From contig CP070672.1 of the NCBI GenBank assembly GCA_020351895.1, positions 1,013,455 to 1,032,031 on the forward strand: DNA of 18,577 nt. The letters are read 5' to 3'. Below are positions 1-7,445 of the stretch, in pieces (position 1 is the stretch's first letter; each line of letters begins with the position of its first letter). The position numbers and the translations under genes were made by a program. This stretch comes from Thermoplasmata archaeon. GTDB taxonomy: Archaea; Thermoplasmatota; Thermoplasmata; GCA-020350865. The notes beneath the pieces were generated by a model. The model was not told where the DNA came from. It did no database searches and saw only the letters and a program-made list of their open reading frames with translations.

Positions 1-3000
1 ATAGATACCTGAGGATGGAGGTAACCAGGTAATTGAAACTGTGTTGTTTTCTCCAACATCTAAAAATGGTATTGTTACATTACTATCTATCAGAATTCCT
101 TCCAATGAAGGATCGCCATTGTAGAAAGATACCTTGATACCTGTTACATTCACGTCGCCAAAGTTGTGGATAGTAGCATTGATTTTTACGATTGCCCCTT
201 TGGTTATAACTGAACCTGGATCGAAAGAAATGTCTGCTTGAGAGATCACTATGTCGGGATATTTCAGGTTCTCGGGAGGATTTATCACCGACAAGAATGA
301 ACCGAAAGAAGCACCATCAAAATCTCCATTAAAAACCGAAATCGGAAGATTGGATTGAATGTGTAGGAGGTTTCCTCCCCAACCTCCCCATTCCCACCAC
401 CACGGTCCTGTCCCCATTAAATCATCGGAATCGAGTATGAAATCAAAGAATGAATCCCTGCCGCTTCCCGGTGCCCAACTGTATGTCAAGGATGTTATCT
501 TCACGACAGTGTGGTTCTTATCGTAAACAAAGACCTGAAGATCGTTTGCACCACCGTTCTGGGCGTACGTAAAGACCTCCTGGCTGAAAATTCCTGTGGA
601 TACCGAGGGGGAAAGATCTGCAAACTCCTCCCTTTGATCCGAAATAGGTCCGATATAGACTAAAACGTCTTTGTCCGCAATGATCTCTATATAATCATCA
701 TCAATTAAATTGTTCGAATTGTGGTAGAGGGTAATACCAGGCCTCGTAACAATGGGATTCCCTCCCCACGGAGAAACAGATCTTTGAGTTAATACGTCAA
801 ACCTGTTCATTACCTGGGTTCTACTGTCATCACCATCACTGAGATCTATTATATTCACTGTTGTGTTGTTCTCAATTGGAAGTATTGTGAGGTCACTAGA
901 TGCGAACAGGAAGAAGTGCTTTCCTAACTCACTTCCATTCACTGAAGGAGGGGTTGCCGTCCAATCGACTCCATTCGAGACCTTTCCAGTCAAAACAGAA
1001 ATTTGAACATTGCTTTGAATCTTCACGATATCATCATCAAATCCGGTCATCCTGTAGATTTCCACATCGGAATTGGCAAAATCTGCATTGGCATTCGTCA
1101 GAGCCGTGGTATCGTCACCATCCGAGATATCTGTGATGGAAATGGAGGTGGGAGGAAGTGGATTGAGGCGGGGAGCGAAAAGGAACATCTCTTGCGGGAC
1201 GAAACCGTAGAACAAGGTCCCGTATTTTTGACCACCATCCGTTGGAATATACGACATCCATGAATTTGCTCCAGAGGTGTATAAGGAGTTACCGCTGAGA
1301 ACAGTGGCGTTGTGTGTGGCGTTTACATCCACATGAGCATCGTTGAGATTTGTGGTCCAGCTCTGCCCTTCGTTTATCGTGAATTGGGCAATCTGATTGC
1401 CATTGGATAGATCTGTAATCTTGATAAATGTGTTATCCACATGACCTATCACCATCAAGGTTCCCCTTACAAAGGTCACATATCTGTTGGGACTTCGATA
1501 CTCCAATCCCATGAGGGTGGAGGAGTTAAGCAATGCGCTTTCGGTTGCCATGGGATTTGCAGTTGAAGTGGCAAGGATGGTAGTGTACTCGGATACACCG
1601 CCAGGTATGCCGAATGGGATACTAACGTTTACTACGATTTGAACAAGGGAGTAGGGTCCCACGATACCCGTATCAGGAATTCCATCCTGAGCAGGCCCTG
1701 TTTCAGTATCTGTTAGGGGGGTTAGGCCATCGGCCTGAAGCAATTGAACAGACCATCCTTTAATCGATGAATAGGTGATATCAATGACATCATCCACATT
1801 ATTGCGGTTTGTTACTGAAAGAACGAATGATATAGTCATCCCTGGAACACCAATCTGAAATTGATCCGGCCCTATGTTCACCAAAGGCACTGTGGGATTT
1901 TGATCAAATACCCAACCTTCTAAAGGCGTGGTCGTATCGTCATAGCCCTGGTGACCTCCAAAACCTTCCGGAATCCTAACCACGCTCTTATTGACATTAT
2001 GAGGGGAACTCCATCCCACCATATCAAGGAGCTGTCCTATATTATCATAAAGATATATATTATCACCAAAGGAGTCCATTTGACTGAAGAAATTTGGATT
2101 TTGCGGTTGAGAAAGGATAAAATACGGCTCTGAAGCATTCAATACATTGCTGCTTGTTATCTTATACTCACTGTCGCAGATTATGCTGTATCCTTGAATA
2201 TCCAATGATCCTACATCAGTATATATCAACTCCACAAAACCATGCTGCGGAAGGCCTGGATTGAACATCACCTCGTTTAGCACCACCCGGGGGCTTGAAC
2301 TTATGGCTGGGACGTCGTTCTGAGATCCAAACGTGGGACCTGATGTTAAATTCCTGCACCATTTGTTGGTGTAATTACCTGATACCATGATCCTTTCTAC
2401 GCTTTCATCCTTAAGAGGATCGGGAACTATCCCTTTCTGCCCATAGGAGATCTCCTCGATTTGCATGCCGTTTTGTAGAAAGCGGAGGGTATCACGTTCC
2501 GGGTCCATCCCCGAAGGGGTACTCACTTCGAAAAGGGCATAATTACCTGTATCGGCCATTGGTACGACCCATGTACCGCCCAATGTTCCGGATTCTGATT
2601 CTATTGAAAAACCAGAGCTGAAATCGATGGTAAGATACCTGGGATTGTAGACCTCGATCTGCACAACTGTGGAATCGCTATCAGATATTTCTGTCATCAG
2701 CACCTCTAAAGGGGTATTAAAGACCCAGCCTGCAGCCTCGGATGTGGCATCATTGTAGCCTTGATGGGTTCCGTTTCCATCCGGAATCCTATGCACGCTC
2801 ATTCGGGGAGAATGCGGGGAATTCCAACCAACCATGTCCAGAAGATCGCCATTATTTTGGTATAAATAGATGTTATCCCCCGAAGCATCCATGTTTGTAA
2901 AGAATGTTGGATAATCTGAATAGGTCAAAATATAGTATCTATTTACCGAATTAAGTATTGTTCCTGAGGGGATTATGAACTCGTCATCACATACGATTTT

Positions 3001-4593
3001 ATAACCTGAAATATCCATTGATGTTGAACCTGTGTACATTAGCTCCACATAGCCCTCAAGAGGATCCAGTGGAATGAACATCACATCATTTAGAACGAGC
3101 GTTGGAGAGGTAACAACGATTCCCACATCATTTTGTGCACCAAAGGTGGGCCCAGTGGAAGCGTTTCGAAGCCAAAAATTCGTATAACTTGCTGAACCGG
3201 AATCATATCGCCTTTCCACTGATTCACCTGACAATGGATCAGGAGCCACACCTTCCTGCCCAAAAGCCACCATATCTGCAAGGGCAATGTTTCCTCCAAT
3301 ATCCTGATACAAACCGATTTTGCCGCTCTCAGGACCTATGATCCCTCCAGTCACAGTGAAGACTGAATGCTCATTTGTAGGAAGAGGATTATTGCTCCAA
3401 CTTCCAGTTAAAGGGCTTGCTCCGCCATCCACTGAAAGGAAGAATCCAGATGCAGGTAGATCCGTTGTCCCACTTCCAAAATTGTATATCTCGATCTGCG
3501 GGGACCCTGAGCTGGAATCAGAAAACTCGGAGATGCGAAAACCTGTTGCCACGTATTGGAAGTAATTCCGTGCATCCTGTATTGCTGCTATCATGTTGTC
3601 AAAAGTGCTGTTTATTGCCATTACCAACGTGAAGGTTCTGGAAGACCCGGTTGGTATTGTAAAATCGTTCCACCCCACAGATGCTGTAATATTTCCAGGA
3701 GTGATTCCATCTGTGGCGGTGCTATTTAGTGCATGTAACCTGTTATACAACCAAGTCTCATTTACATAGAAATTTCTATGGTATTTAGGGTCTGGATCCG
3801 AGGGATTACTTGAATTTTGATATGGGGCGTGGTAATCCTCTGCATAGTAATGCGTAATAGGTTCTAAGGCAATGGCAGAGCCGAATCCAATTGTTGTGCC
3901 AGCCCCACTTCCAAATACATCCGAAGCCCAATAAACTCCTTCTACCAAATCGAATCCGTCTATATCATCTCCGCCATCGCTGCTTGAGCCGCCAACACCA
4001 AAGCCTGTTCCTTCCTTAGAAAGGGGTACCTCAAGACCTATGCAAACCCCTGTTAAGTCAGATGCTTTCAGGTTGTTCAATTTCCATTGAAAAATTGCCC
4101 AATCCATATTGGCAACCGTCCAAACAGTCTGTTCCACAAGGATGTCGTTTGGATCACCAGTCCCCGGTCCTATATTCTGGAAGGAACCGACACTTTTCTG
4201 GGTGGTCCCATCATCGATTACCATGCTGATGCCCAGGGGTGTAAAGTCATCCTGGAACGTGTATGGAGGTGGTGGGGTGTAGGGATCAGCAATGTTTTCC
4301 AATCCAGATGTATGCACATAGTTATCCTGATCTATCACCAGACCAATGAGTCCAATACCTGATGAAGGATCACTTGCTGTCTGTGGTTTACTCCATGAGA
4401 TGGGAGTACAAATCCTCCCGTCATCTGTTAGCCAAAGTATATCAACATTCCCAACACTATGATTGACTGAACCCGCTTCTGCATTTGGGATTTGTATGGA
4501 TATTCCTATCATGAGGGCACCAAATATAAGTATCACCACCGTTGTTAATGAGAAAATTCTTCTAGGTTTGGTATTATCCTTCTCAATCGACAT
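1..4593 (-). CDS. Giant exported multidomain surface protein with lamin-tail-like and CARDB-like domains (3' end outside window)
   Basis: Reading the minus strand from the ATG at 4593 gives 1531 codons without a stop, and the frame is still open at base 1, so the C-terminus is missing. An AAAGGT Shine-Dalgarno lies 6 nt before the ATG and an in-frame TAA lies a little further upstream. Residues 13-40 form a Sec signal peptide (RR, hydrophobic stretch, then AEA before Gly41). Seen in order: an unrecognised region 41-360; a duplicated module (about 360-625 and 639-895), each ending in a lamin-tail-like domain (LND/LNEVMF at 501 and 772, GDNIYLY, LLDMVGW, GWVF at 622 and 893); an NPCBM/NEW3-like beta domain about 900-1010; a ~95-residue repeat array from about 1030; a Trp-rich patch 1398-1407; and a CARDB-like domain from 1446. 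Such proteins are typically cell-surface or secreted adhesins or enzymes of Thermoplasmata. The exact role is unknown and no catalytic domain was recognised. Confidence 0.88.
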   Translation of the reverse strand, partial: MSIEKDNTKPRRIFSLTTVVILIFGALMIGISIQIPNAEAGSVNHSVGNVDILWLTDDGRICTPISWSKPQTASDPSSGIGLIGLVIDQDNYVHTSGLENIADPYTPPPPYTFQDDFTPLGISMVIDDGTTQKSVGSFQNIGPGTGDPNDILVEQTVWTVANMDWAIFQWKLNNLKASDLTGVCIGLEVPLSKEGTGFGVGGSSSDGGDDIDGFDLVEGVYWASDVFGSGAGTTIGFGSAIALEPITHYYAEDYHAPYQNSSNPSDPDPKYHRNFYVNETWLYNRLHALNSTATDGITPGNITASVGWNDFTIPTGSSRTFTLVMAINSTFDNMIAAIQDARNYFQYVATGFRISEFSDSSSGSPQIEIYNFGSGTTDLPASGFFLSVDGGASPLTGSWSNNPLPTNEHSVFTVTGGIIGPESGKIGLYQDIGGNIALADMVAFGQEGVAPDPLSGESVERRYDSGSASYTNFWLRNASTGPTFGAQNDVGIVVTSPTLVLNDVMFIPLDPLEGYVELMYTGSTSMDISGYKIVCDDEFIIPSGTILNSVNRYYILTYSDYPTFFTNMDASGDNIYLYQNNGDLLDMVGWNSPHSPRMSVHRIPDGNGTHQGYNDATSEAAGWVFNTPLEVLMTEISDSDSTVVQIEVYNPRYLTIDFSSGFSIESESGTLGGTWVVPMADTGNYALFEVSTPSGMDPERDTLRFLQNGMQIEEISYGQKGIVPDPLKDESVERIMVSGNYTNKWCRNLTSGPTFGSQNDVPAISSSPRVVLNEVMFNPGLPQHGFVELIYTDVGSLDIQGYSIICDSEYKITSSNVLNASEPYFILSQPQNPNFFSQMDSFGDNIYLYDNIGQLLDMVGWSSPHNVNKSVVRIPEGFGGHQGYDDTTTPLEGWVFDQNPTVPLVNIGPDQFQIGVPGMTISFVLSVTNRNNVDDVIDITYSSIKGWSVQLLQADGLTPLTDTETGPAQDGIPDTGIVGPYSLVQIVVNVSIPFGIPGGVSEYTTILATSTANPMATESALLNSSTLMGLEYRSPNRYVTFVRGTLMVIGHVDNTFIKITDLSNGNQIAQFTINEGQSWTTNLNDAHVDVNATHNATVLSGNSLYTSGANSWMSYIPTDGGQKYGTLFYGFVPQEMFLFAPRLNPLPPTSISITDISDGDDTTALTNANADFANSDVEIYRMTGFDDDIVKIQSNVQISVLTGKVSNGVDWTATPPSVNGSELGKHFFLFASSDLTILPIENNTTVNIIDLSDGDDSRTQVMNRFDVLTQRSVSPWGGNPIVTRPGITLYHNSNNLIDDDYIEIIADKDVLVYIGPISDQREEFADLSPSVSTGIFSQEVFTYAQNGGANDLQVFVYDKNHTVVKITSLTYSWAPGSGRDSFFDFILDSDDLMGTGPWWWEWGGWGGNLLHIQSNLPISVFNGDFDGASFGSFLSVINPPENLKYPDIVISQADISFDPGSVITKGAIVKINATIHNFGDVNVTGIKVSFYNGDPSLEGILIDSNVTIPFLDVGENNTVSITWLPPSSGIY
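430..1520 (-). repeat. Intragenic ~95-residue repeat array (D-[IL]-S-[DN]-G motif)
   Basis: Within the giant protein the motif DLSNG starts at residue 1061, DISDGDD at 1155 and DLSDGDD at 1250, a spacing of 94 and 95 residues. A diverged fourth copy (VKITSLTYS, about 1368) may follow. Between motifs recur segments of the type IxSNxxISVxxG (for example KIQSNVQISV and HIQSNLPISV). This gives a repeated beta-rich unit that resembles the repeats of IgGFc-binding-protein N-terminal-like domains. That family resemblance is an inference; the periodicity is read directly. Confidence 0.65.
1823..3513 (-). repeat. Intragenic tandem duplication of a lamin-tail-containing module
   Basis: Two consecutive protein modules match over their length. 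QIEIYN (residue 366) corresponds to QIEVYN (645), SGESVER to KDESVER, GPTFGAQNDV to GPTFGSQNDV, LNDVMF (501) to LNEVMF (772), GDNIYLY occurs in both, and GWVFNT (622) matches GWVFDQ (893). The offset is 279 residues at the first anchor and 271 at the later anchors, so the copies differ by a small indel. The nucleotide sequences have diverged, which makes this an old duplication rather than a recent or slippage-prone repeat. Boundaries are approximate. Confidence 0.85.
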
Positions 4594-4900
4594 CAGTTTA
4601 CCTTTCCTCAATGGCAACGCTTATCCCCCGTACATCTCATTGAACTGTTTTTGTGCATGTGACTGCTCTTGTTCATAGCACATATCAATTATTCATATTA
4701 ATGGTAGAGAATTGAACATGGTTTGATTTAACTGTCCAAACCCCGTACCTGATTCGCCTGTATTAATCCCAGGCCTCTCCTATCATCTGGAAAATATATG
4801 TATATGGCTATTTAATAACTTTTTTGTGGTTTTGGAGGTACTTATTTGATAAAACGATAAAAAGGCTCAAATACAAAAAAATGAAATCAAATTCATACCA
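4594..4900. other. Gene-free region: lsm 3' trailer and long leader/promoter of the giant surface gene
   Basis: About 300 bases with no convincing ORF on either strand and no tRNA-like fold found by eye. On the minus strand it begins with T-rich tracts after lsm (4859-4881), then AT-rich TATA-like sequence at 4793-4818 (TATTTAATAAC, then CATATACATATAT). Use of those would give the surface-protein mRNA a leader of roughly 180-200 nt, unusually long beside the near-leaderless genes around it. Closer TATA-like sequence near 4690-4705 is an alternative. Confidence 0.5.
4859..4881 (-). terminator. T-rich terminator downstream of lsm
   Basis: About 20 nt after the LSm stop codon the transcript strand has two U-runs (seven and five T) separated by about ten bases, without a clear hairpin. 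This matches archaeal oligo-T termination. Inferred from sequence alone. Confidence 0.4.
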
Positions 4901-5116
4901 TTATTTCGGCGAGATGCTCACCACATTGTTTCCCCTTATGATGATGGTACCTAGTCTTCTCACCTCATCATTGAAAGTCTCTTCCGTGTTCTCCAATACC
5001 ATGTTCATGTAATCGTCAAATCCAACTAGCTTTCCTTCTAAGATTCTGGAATCCTTCAGAAGGAGTGATATCTTCTTATTCATAGAATTTTCTAACACCT
5101 TGGTGGGCATCACCAT
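4901..5116 (-). CDS. Sm-like archaeal RNA-binding protein (LSm/SmAP)
   Basis: A 71-residue protein covering a complete Sm fold. The Sm1 motif is visible at about residues 15-49 (ISLLLKDSRILEGKLVGFDDYMNMVLENTEE, broken here as KDSRILEGKLVGFD and DYMNMVLEN), with the F-D-x-x-M-N-M-V-L core, and the Sm2 motif LGTIIIRGNNVVSIS near the C-terminus has the IRGxxV signature. Archaeal LSm proteins form heptameric or hexameric rings that bind U-rich RNA and are linked to RNA metabolism. The ATG at 5116 follows a strong G-rich Shine-Dalgarno (5121-5128). An alternative ATG at 5110 would remove two residues. Unlike in many archaea, no ribosomal protein L37e gene follows it; the next gene downstream is the giant surface protein after a 307-bp gap. 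Confidence 0.95.
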   Translation of the reverse strand: MVMPTKVLENSMNKKISLLLKDSRILEGKLVGFDDYMNMVLENTEETFNDEVRRLGTIIIRGNNVVSISPK

Positions 5117-5148
5117 TTGGCTCCCCCCAACCTTAAAGCGTATAGCTT

Positions 5149-5158
5149 GATTTAAATC
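5149..5158 (-). promoter_or_regulatory. Probable TATA box for lsm
   Basis: GATTTAAATC, itself palindromic, is centred about 37 bp before the ATG at 5116. Transcription would then start around 5127, just at the G-rich ribosome-binding site. A second TTTAAG at 5132-5138 would instead fit a leaderless mRNA starting at the ATG at 5110. Confidence 0.4.
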
Positions 5159-5264
5159 TTTGGGTAAAAAATGACCGGCTCTATTCCATTATTGGCGGAG
5201 GATTTTGAGGTGACGTACAACCACATGTTATCTTTCAGAGAGGTTGTTTTGACAGTTAATTTGC

Positions 5265-5582
5265 TCATTCGATTTTCTCTAAAAGACTCTTTTTAAATAG
5301 ATCGATGTCTTCGTAGGCCTCCTTCTTTAACTCTTTTTTGATTTTAGGATCAATGTCGGGATGGAACTCAAAGAACTTGTCTATCCATTTCCTCCTGAGC
5401 TTCATTCTGTATTCCAAGTACTCGTTGATATCGTCCTCACTTGGATTTTTTCTCAACTTCTTATGCGTGGGTGCGTTCTGCTCTGCCGCAGTAACAGAGA
5501 ACAGATGAAGGCTCAGTTTCCTTCTGATTTTATTCTTTTCTTTCTCATATTTACGCAGTCTTCTCTTCTCCATAAAAGACAT
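5265..5582 (-). CDS. Small highly charged helical protein of unknown function
   Basis: A 105-residue protein, rich in Lys, Arg and Glu, with no membrane segment or metal-binding Cys. I do not recognise the family. The N-terminal third is strongly basic (EKRRLRKYEKEKNKIRRK), the middle contains KKLRKNPSEDDINEYLEYRMKLRRKW, here split for reference as NPSEDDINEYLEY and MKLRRKW, and the C-terminus is helical and mixed-charge. This composition suits a nucleic-acid or ribosome-associated protein, but that is only inference. A longer reading from TTG at 5594 is possible. I prefer ATG 5582 because an ATTTTAAA TATA box centred at 5610 predicts transcription starting at about 5584, giving a leaderless mRNA. 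It is divergent from the THEP1 operon and sits upstream of lsm in the same direction. Confidence 0.72.
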   Translation of the reverse strand: MSFMEKRRLRKYEKEKNKIRRKLSLHLFSVTAAEQNAPTHKKLRKNPSEDDINEYLEYRMKLRRKWIDKFFEFHPDIDPKIKKELKKEAYEDIDLFKKSLLEKIE

Positions 5583-5606
5583 GGTAAGCGCCAATTATCT
5601 TTAGGG

Positions 5607-5614
5607 TTTAAAAT
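5607..5614 (-). promoter_or_regulatory. TATA box for the 105-residue protein gene
   Basis: ATTTTAAA on the minus strand is centred 28 bp before the ATG at 5582. This places the expected start of transcription within a few bases of the start codon and argues against the longer TTG-initiated reading. Confidence 0.5.
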
Positions 5615-5764
5615 AGTTTTTGTTGGAGAATCAAAAATCGGCCTATTATATCCAATTCCCTTGGGTTTTAAACACAAAATCGAAATGGGTTTTTTTCACA
5701 TTTTAAGCCCATTTTGGGAATCTTATTAAGGTATGAAGCCTATACCCCCCCAAGCCTTAGAATT

Positions 5765-5770
5765 AGGTGA
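5765..5770 (+). promoter_or_regulatory. Shine-Dalgarno that sets the THEP1 start
   Basis: AGGTGA lies 4 nt before the ATG at 5775 and matches the anti-Shine-Dalgarno sequence of archaeal 16S rRNA. It favours this ATG over the in-frame ATG at 5733, whose extra 14 residues fall outside the usual start of the family just before the P-loop. Confidence 0.6.
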
Positions 5771-5774
5771 ATTT

Positions 5775-6320
5775 ATGGGAGTTACCATCAAGATAGGCAT
5801 TACAGGGCTCCCCAACGCAGGAAAAACCCAGGCCTTAATCAAGGTCATCGAAATGCTAGAGGAAGGGGATCAAAAGGTTGGGGGCATGATTACAGAACCT
5901 ATAACAAAGAACAACAGACGTGTTGGATTCTACGTCATGGACTGGTTGACAAAGGAGAAGGACATCCTTGCGCATGTGGATTTTGATTCTAAGATCGTGG
6001 TGGGAAGGTATAAGGTCAACCTCCATGCATTGGAGAGCATTGGAGTCAACGCCATAGAGAGCGCAGGTGAGACCTGTGATATAATTATCATAGACGAAGT
6101 GGGAAGAATGGAGGTGGAAAGCGAAAAGTTCGTTGATGTGGTGAAAAAGATATTGGAGGAGGATAAACCCCTGATACTCACCCTCCATAAGAAATCCCGC
6201 AATCCCCTGCTCCAGGATATAAGAAGGAGAGACGATGTGAGAATCTTAGAGGTAACCCCAATAAACAGAAACCTTTTGCCCTATAAAATTATAAAGCTAA
6301 TGAAAGGCGATATGCTTTGA
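5775..6320 (+). CDS. THEP1-type nucleoside-triphosphatase
   Basis: A 181-residue P-loop protein, the usual length for THEP1 (archaeal and human cancer-related NTPase) enzymes, which hydrolyse ATP, GTP and other NTPs slowly in vitro. Walker A is GLPNAGKT at residues 11-18, directly after the first beta strand. Walker B is DIIIIDE at 102-108, followed by VGRMEVES, the family's characteristic IDExGxME stretch. GGMITEPI at about 36-43 also fits. Its physiological role is not settled; a link to RNA or nucleotide metabolism is often suggested and would fit the neighbouring tRNA methyltransferase. It overlaps the trm1 start by 4 nt (TTGA), implying translational coupling. A longer start at 5733 is possible but less likely. 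Confidence 0.93.
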   Translation: MGVTIKIGITGLPNAGKTQALIKVIEMLEEGDQKVGGMITEPITKNNRRVGFYVMDWLTKEKDILAHVDFDSKIVVGRYKVNLHALESIGVNAIESAGETCDIIIIDEVGRMEVESEKFVDVVKKILEEDKPLILTLHKKSRNPLLQDIRRRDDVRILEVTPINRNLLPYKIIKLMKGDML

Positions 6321-7435
6321 AGCTTGCAGAAATTCGAGAGGGCACAACCGATTTATTGGTTCCGAAGAAAACCATCTCACACTTAAGAGGCCCCAGCTCG
6401 TCTAAAATGGGTGTGTTTTTCAATCCGGTAATGGAATTTAACAGGGACGTTTCTATACTGGCTATGAGGAACTTTTTAAAGGGTAGATCAGCTAGGCTGT
6501 TGGATGGACTTGCTGGCACCGGTGCAAGGGGGATTCGGATCGCCTCAGAGGTGAAGGGGGATTATTCTGTGGTGATCAATGATAGGAATCCCATGGCCTT
6601 CGAGCTCATAAAAAAAAACATAGTAAAAAACGAGCTTGACATTTGTGAAGCTGAGAACCAGAAGATGAATGTAATAACCTCAAAAGAGGATTTTGATTAT
6701 GTTGATATTGATCCCTTTGGCTCCCCTGTTCGTTTCATAGATTCCTCAATACAAAGCCTCAGAAAAAATGGTGTGTTGGCAATAACTGCAACAGATACAG
6801 CTCCCCTTTGTGGCACCCATCCAACTACATGTGAAAGAAGATACGGTGCAAGATCCTATAAAACATCCTATTCAAAGGAAACAGGGGCAAGGATTCTGGC
6901 GGGTTTTTGCGTGAGGCAGGCAGCCAAATACGACATAGCACTCACACCAATTCTAACCTTCTTTTCGGACCATTATTTTCGCATTCACTTTGATGTGAAA
7001 AAAGGGGCGAGACGAGCCGAGGCAGCTTTGGAAGATATTGGTTATATTTATCATGATCCAAAGACAAAAGAACGAGGTATAGTAAACGATTTACCCTATC
7101 TTACCAAAGAAAAAAGATATGCTGGACCGCTTTGGACAGGCAATATTCATGATGGTTCCCTTCTTCAAAAGTTACAGCCTGAATCCAATCTGGGAACAAA
7201 TAAAAAAATCATCAAGTTCATATACTTATGGAGGGAGGAATGCCCGCTGCCCCCCTTCTTCTACGAGATAAACGAGATCGCGAGTCTCACAAGAACCCAG
7301 CCGAAATCCCTTCAAAGGATCGTGGATAATCTAAATGAGCATGGAATTATGGCCAGTCGAACACATTTTTCCCCTAACGGTTTTAAAACAGAAGCCGATA
7401 TCTTCGAGATCAAAAGACTGATTAGTGAAATCTAA
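6317..7435 (+). CDS. trm1: tRNA (guanine(26)-N(2))-dimethyltransferase
   Basis: A 372-residue class I SAM-dependent methyltransferase of the Trm1 family, close to the normal archaeal length. It transfers methyl groups from SAM to N2 of guanine 26 at the junction of the D and anticodon stems of tRNA. Seen in order: FNPVMEFNRD (35-44), the SAM-binding motif I LDGLAGTGARGIR (62-74), the family's catalytic motif DPFGSP (132-137), and the strongly conserved TATDTAPLCGTHP (158-170). A C-terminal domain ends in a winged-helix-like segment with LTRTQPKSLQRIVDNL. Translation starts at TTG, overlapping the THEP1 stop, and a weak GGCGAT upstream plus coupling would support initiation. The next gene begins 10 bp after its stop. 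Confidence 0.96.
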   Translation: MKLAEIREGTTDLLVPKKTISHLRGPSSSKMGVFFNPVMEFNRDVSILAMRNFLKGRSARLLDGLAGTGARGIRIASEVKGDYSVVINDRNPMAFELIKKNIVKNELDICEAENQKMNVITSKEDFDYVDIDPFGSPVRFIDSSIQSLRKNGVLAITATDTAPLCGTHPTTCERRYGARSYKTSYSKETGARILAGFCVRQAAKYDIALTPILTFFSDHYFRIHFDVKKGARRAEAALEDIGYIYHDPKTKERGIVNDLPYLTKEKRYAGPLWTGNIHDGSLLQKLQPESNLGTNKKIIKFIYLWREECPLPPFFYEINEIASLTRTQPKSLQRIVDNLNEHGIMASRTHFSPNGFKTEADIFEIKRLISEI

Positions 7436-7439
7436 GGTG
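7434..7439 (+). promoter_or_regulatory. Shine-Dalgarno that sets the EamA transporter start
   Basis: AAGGTG, overlapping the trm1 stop codon, lies 6 nt before the ATG at 7446. It supports that start over the GTG at 7425, which has no site and would overlap trm1 by 11 bp. Confidence 0.55.
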
Positions 7440-7445
7440 CCCTTA

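Noticed and set aside
900..4678. Several plus-strand ORFs of 60-90 codons (for example 900-1136, 1003-1263, 3320-3565, 4087-4362)
   Set aside because: They lie antisense to the giant surface gene, have low-complexity or His/Ser/Pro-rich translations typical of shadow frames, and none shows a family motif.
4681..4800. A possible tRNA or structured RNA in the gap before the giant gene
   Set aside because: No GTTCRA-like T-loop with matching stems and no cloverleaf could be assembled by eye.
5171..5296. A 41-codon plus-strand ORF in the gap between lsm and the 105-residue protein
   Set aside because: No recognisable ribosome-binding site, no family resemblance, and it runs antisense into the end of the neighbouring gene and across the lsm promoter side. 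It cannot be told from chance.
5856..6202. Minus-strand ORFs inside the THEP1 gene (110 and 90 codons)
   Set aside because: They are fully antisense to a clear THEP1 gene and their translations lack domain motifs.
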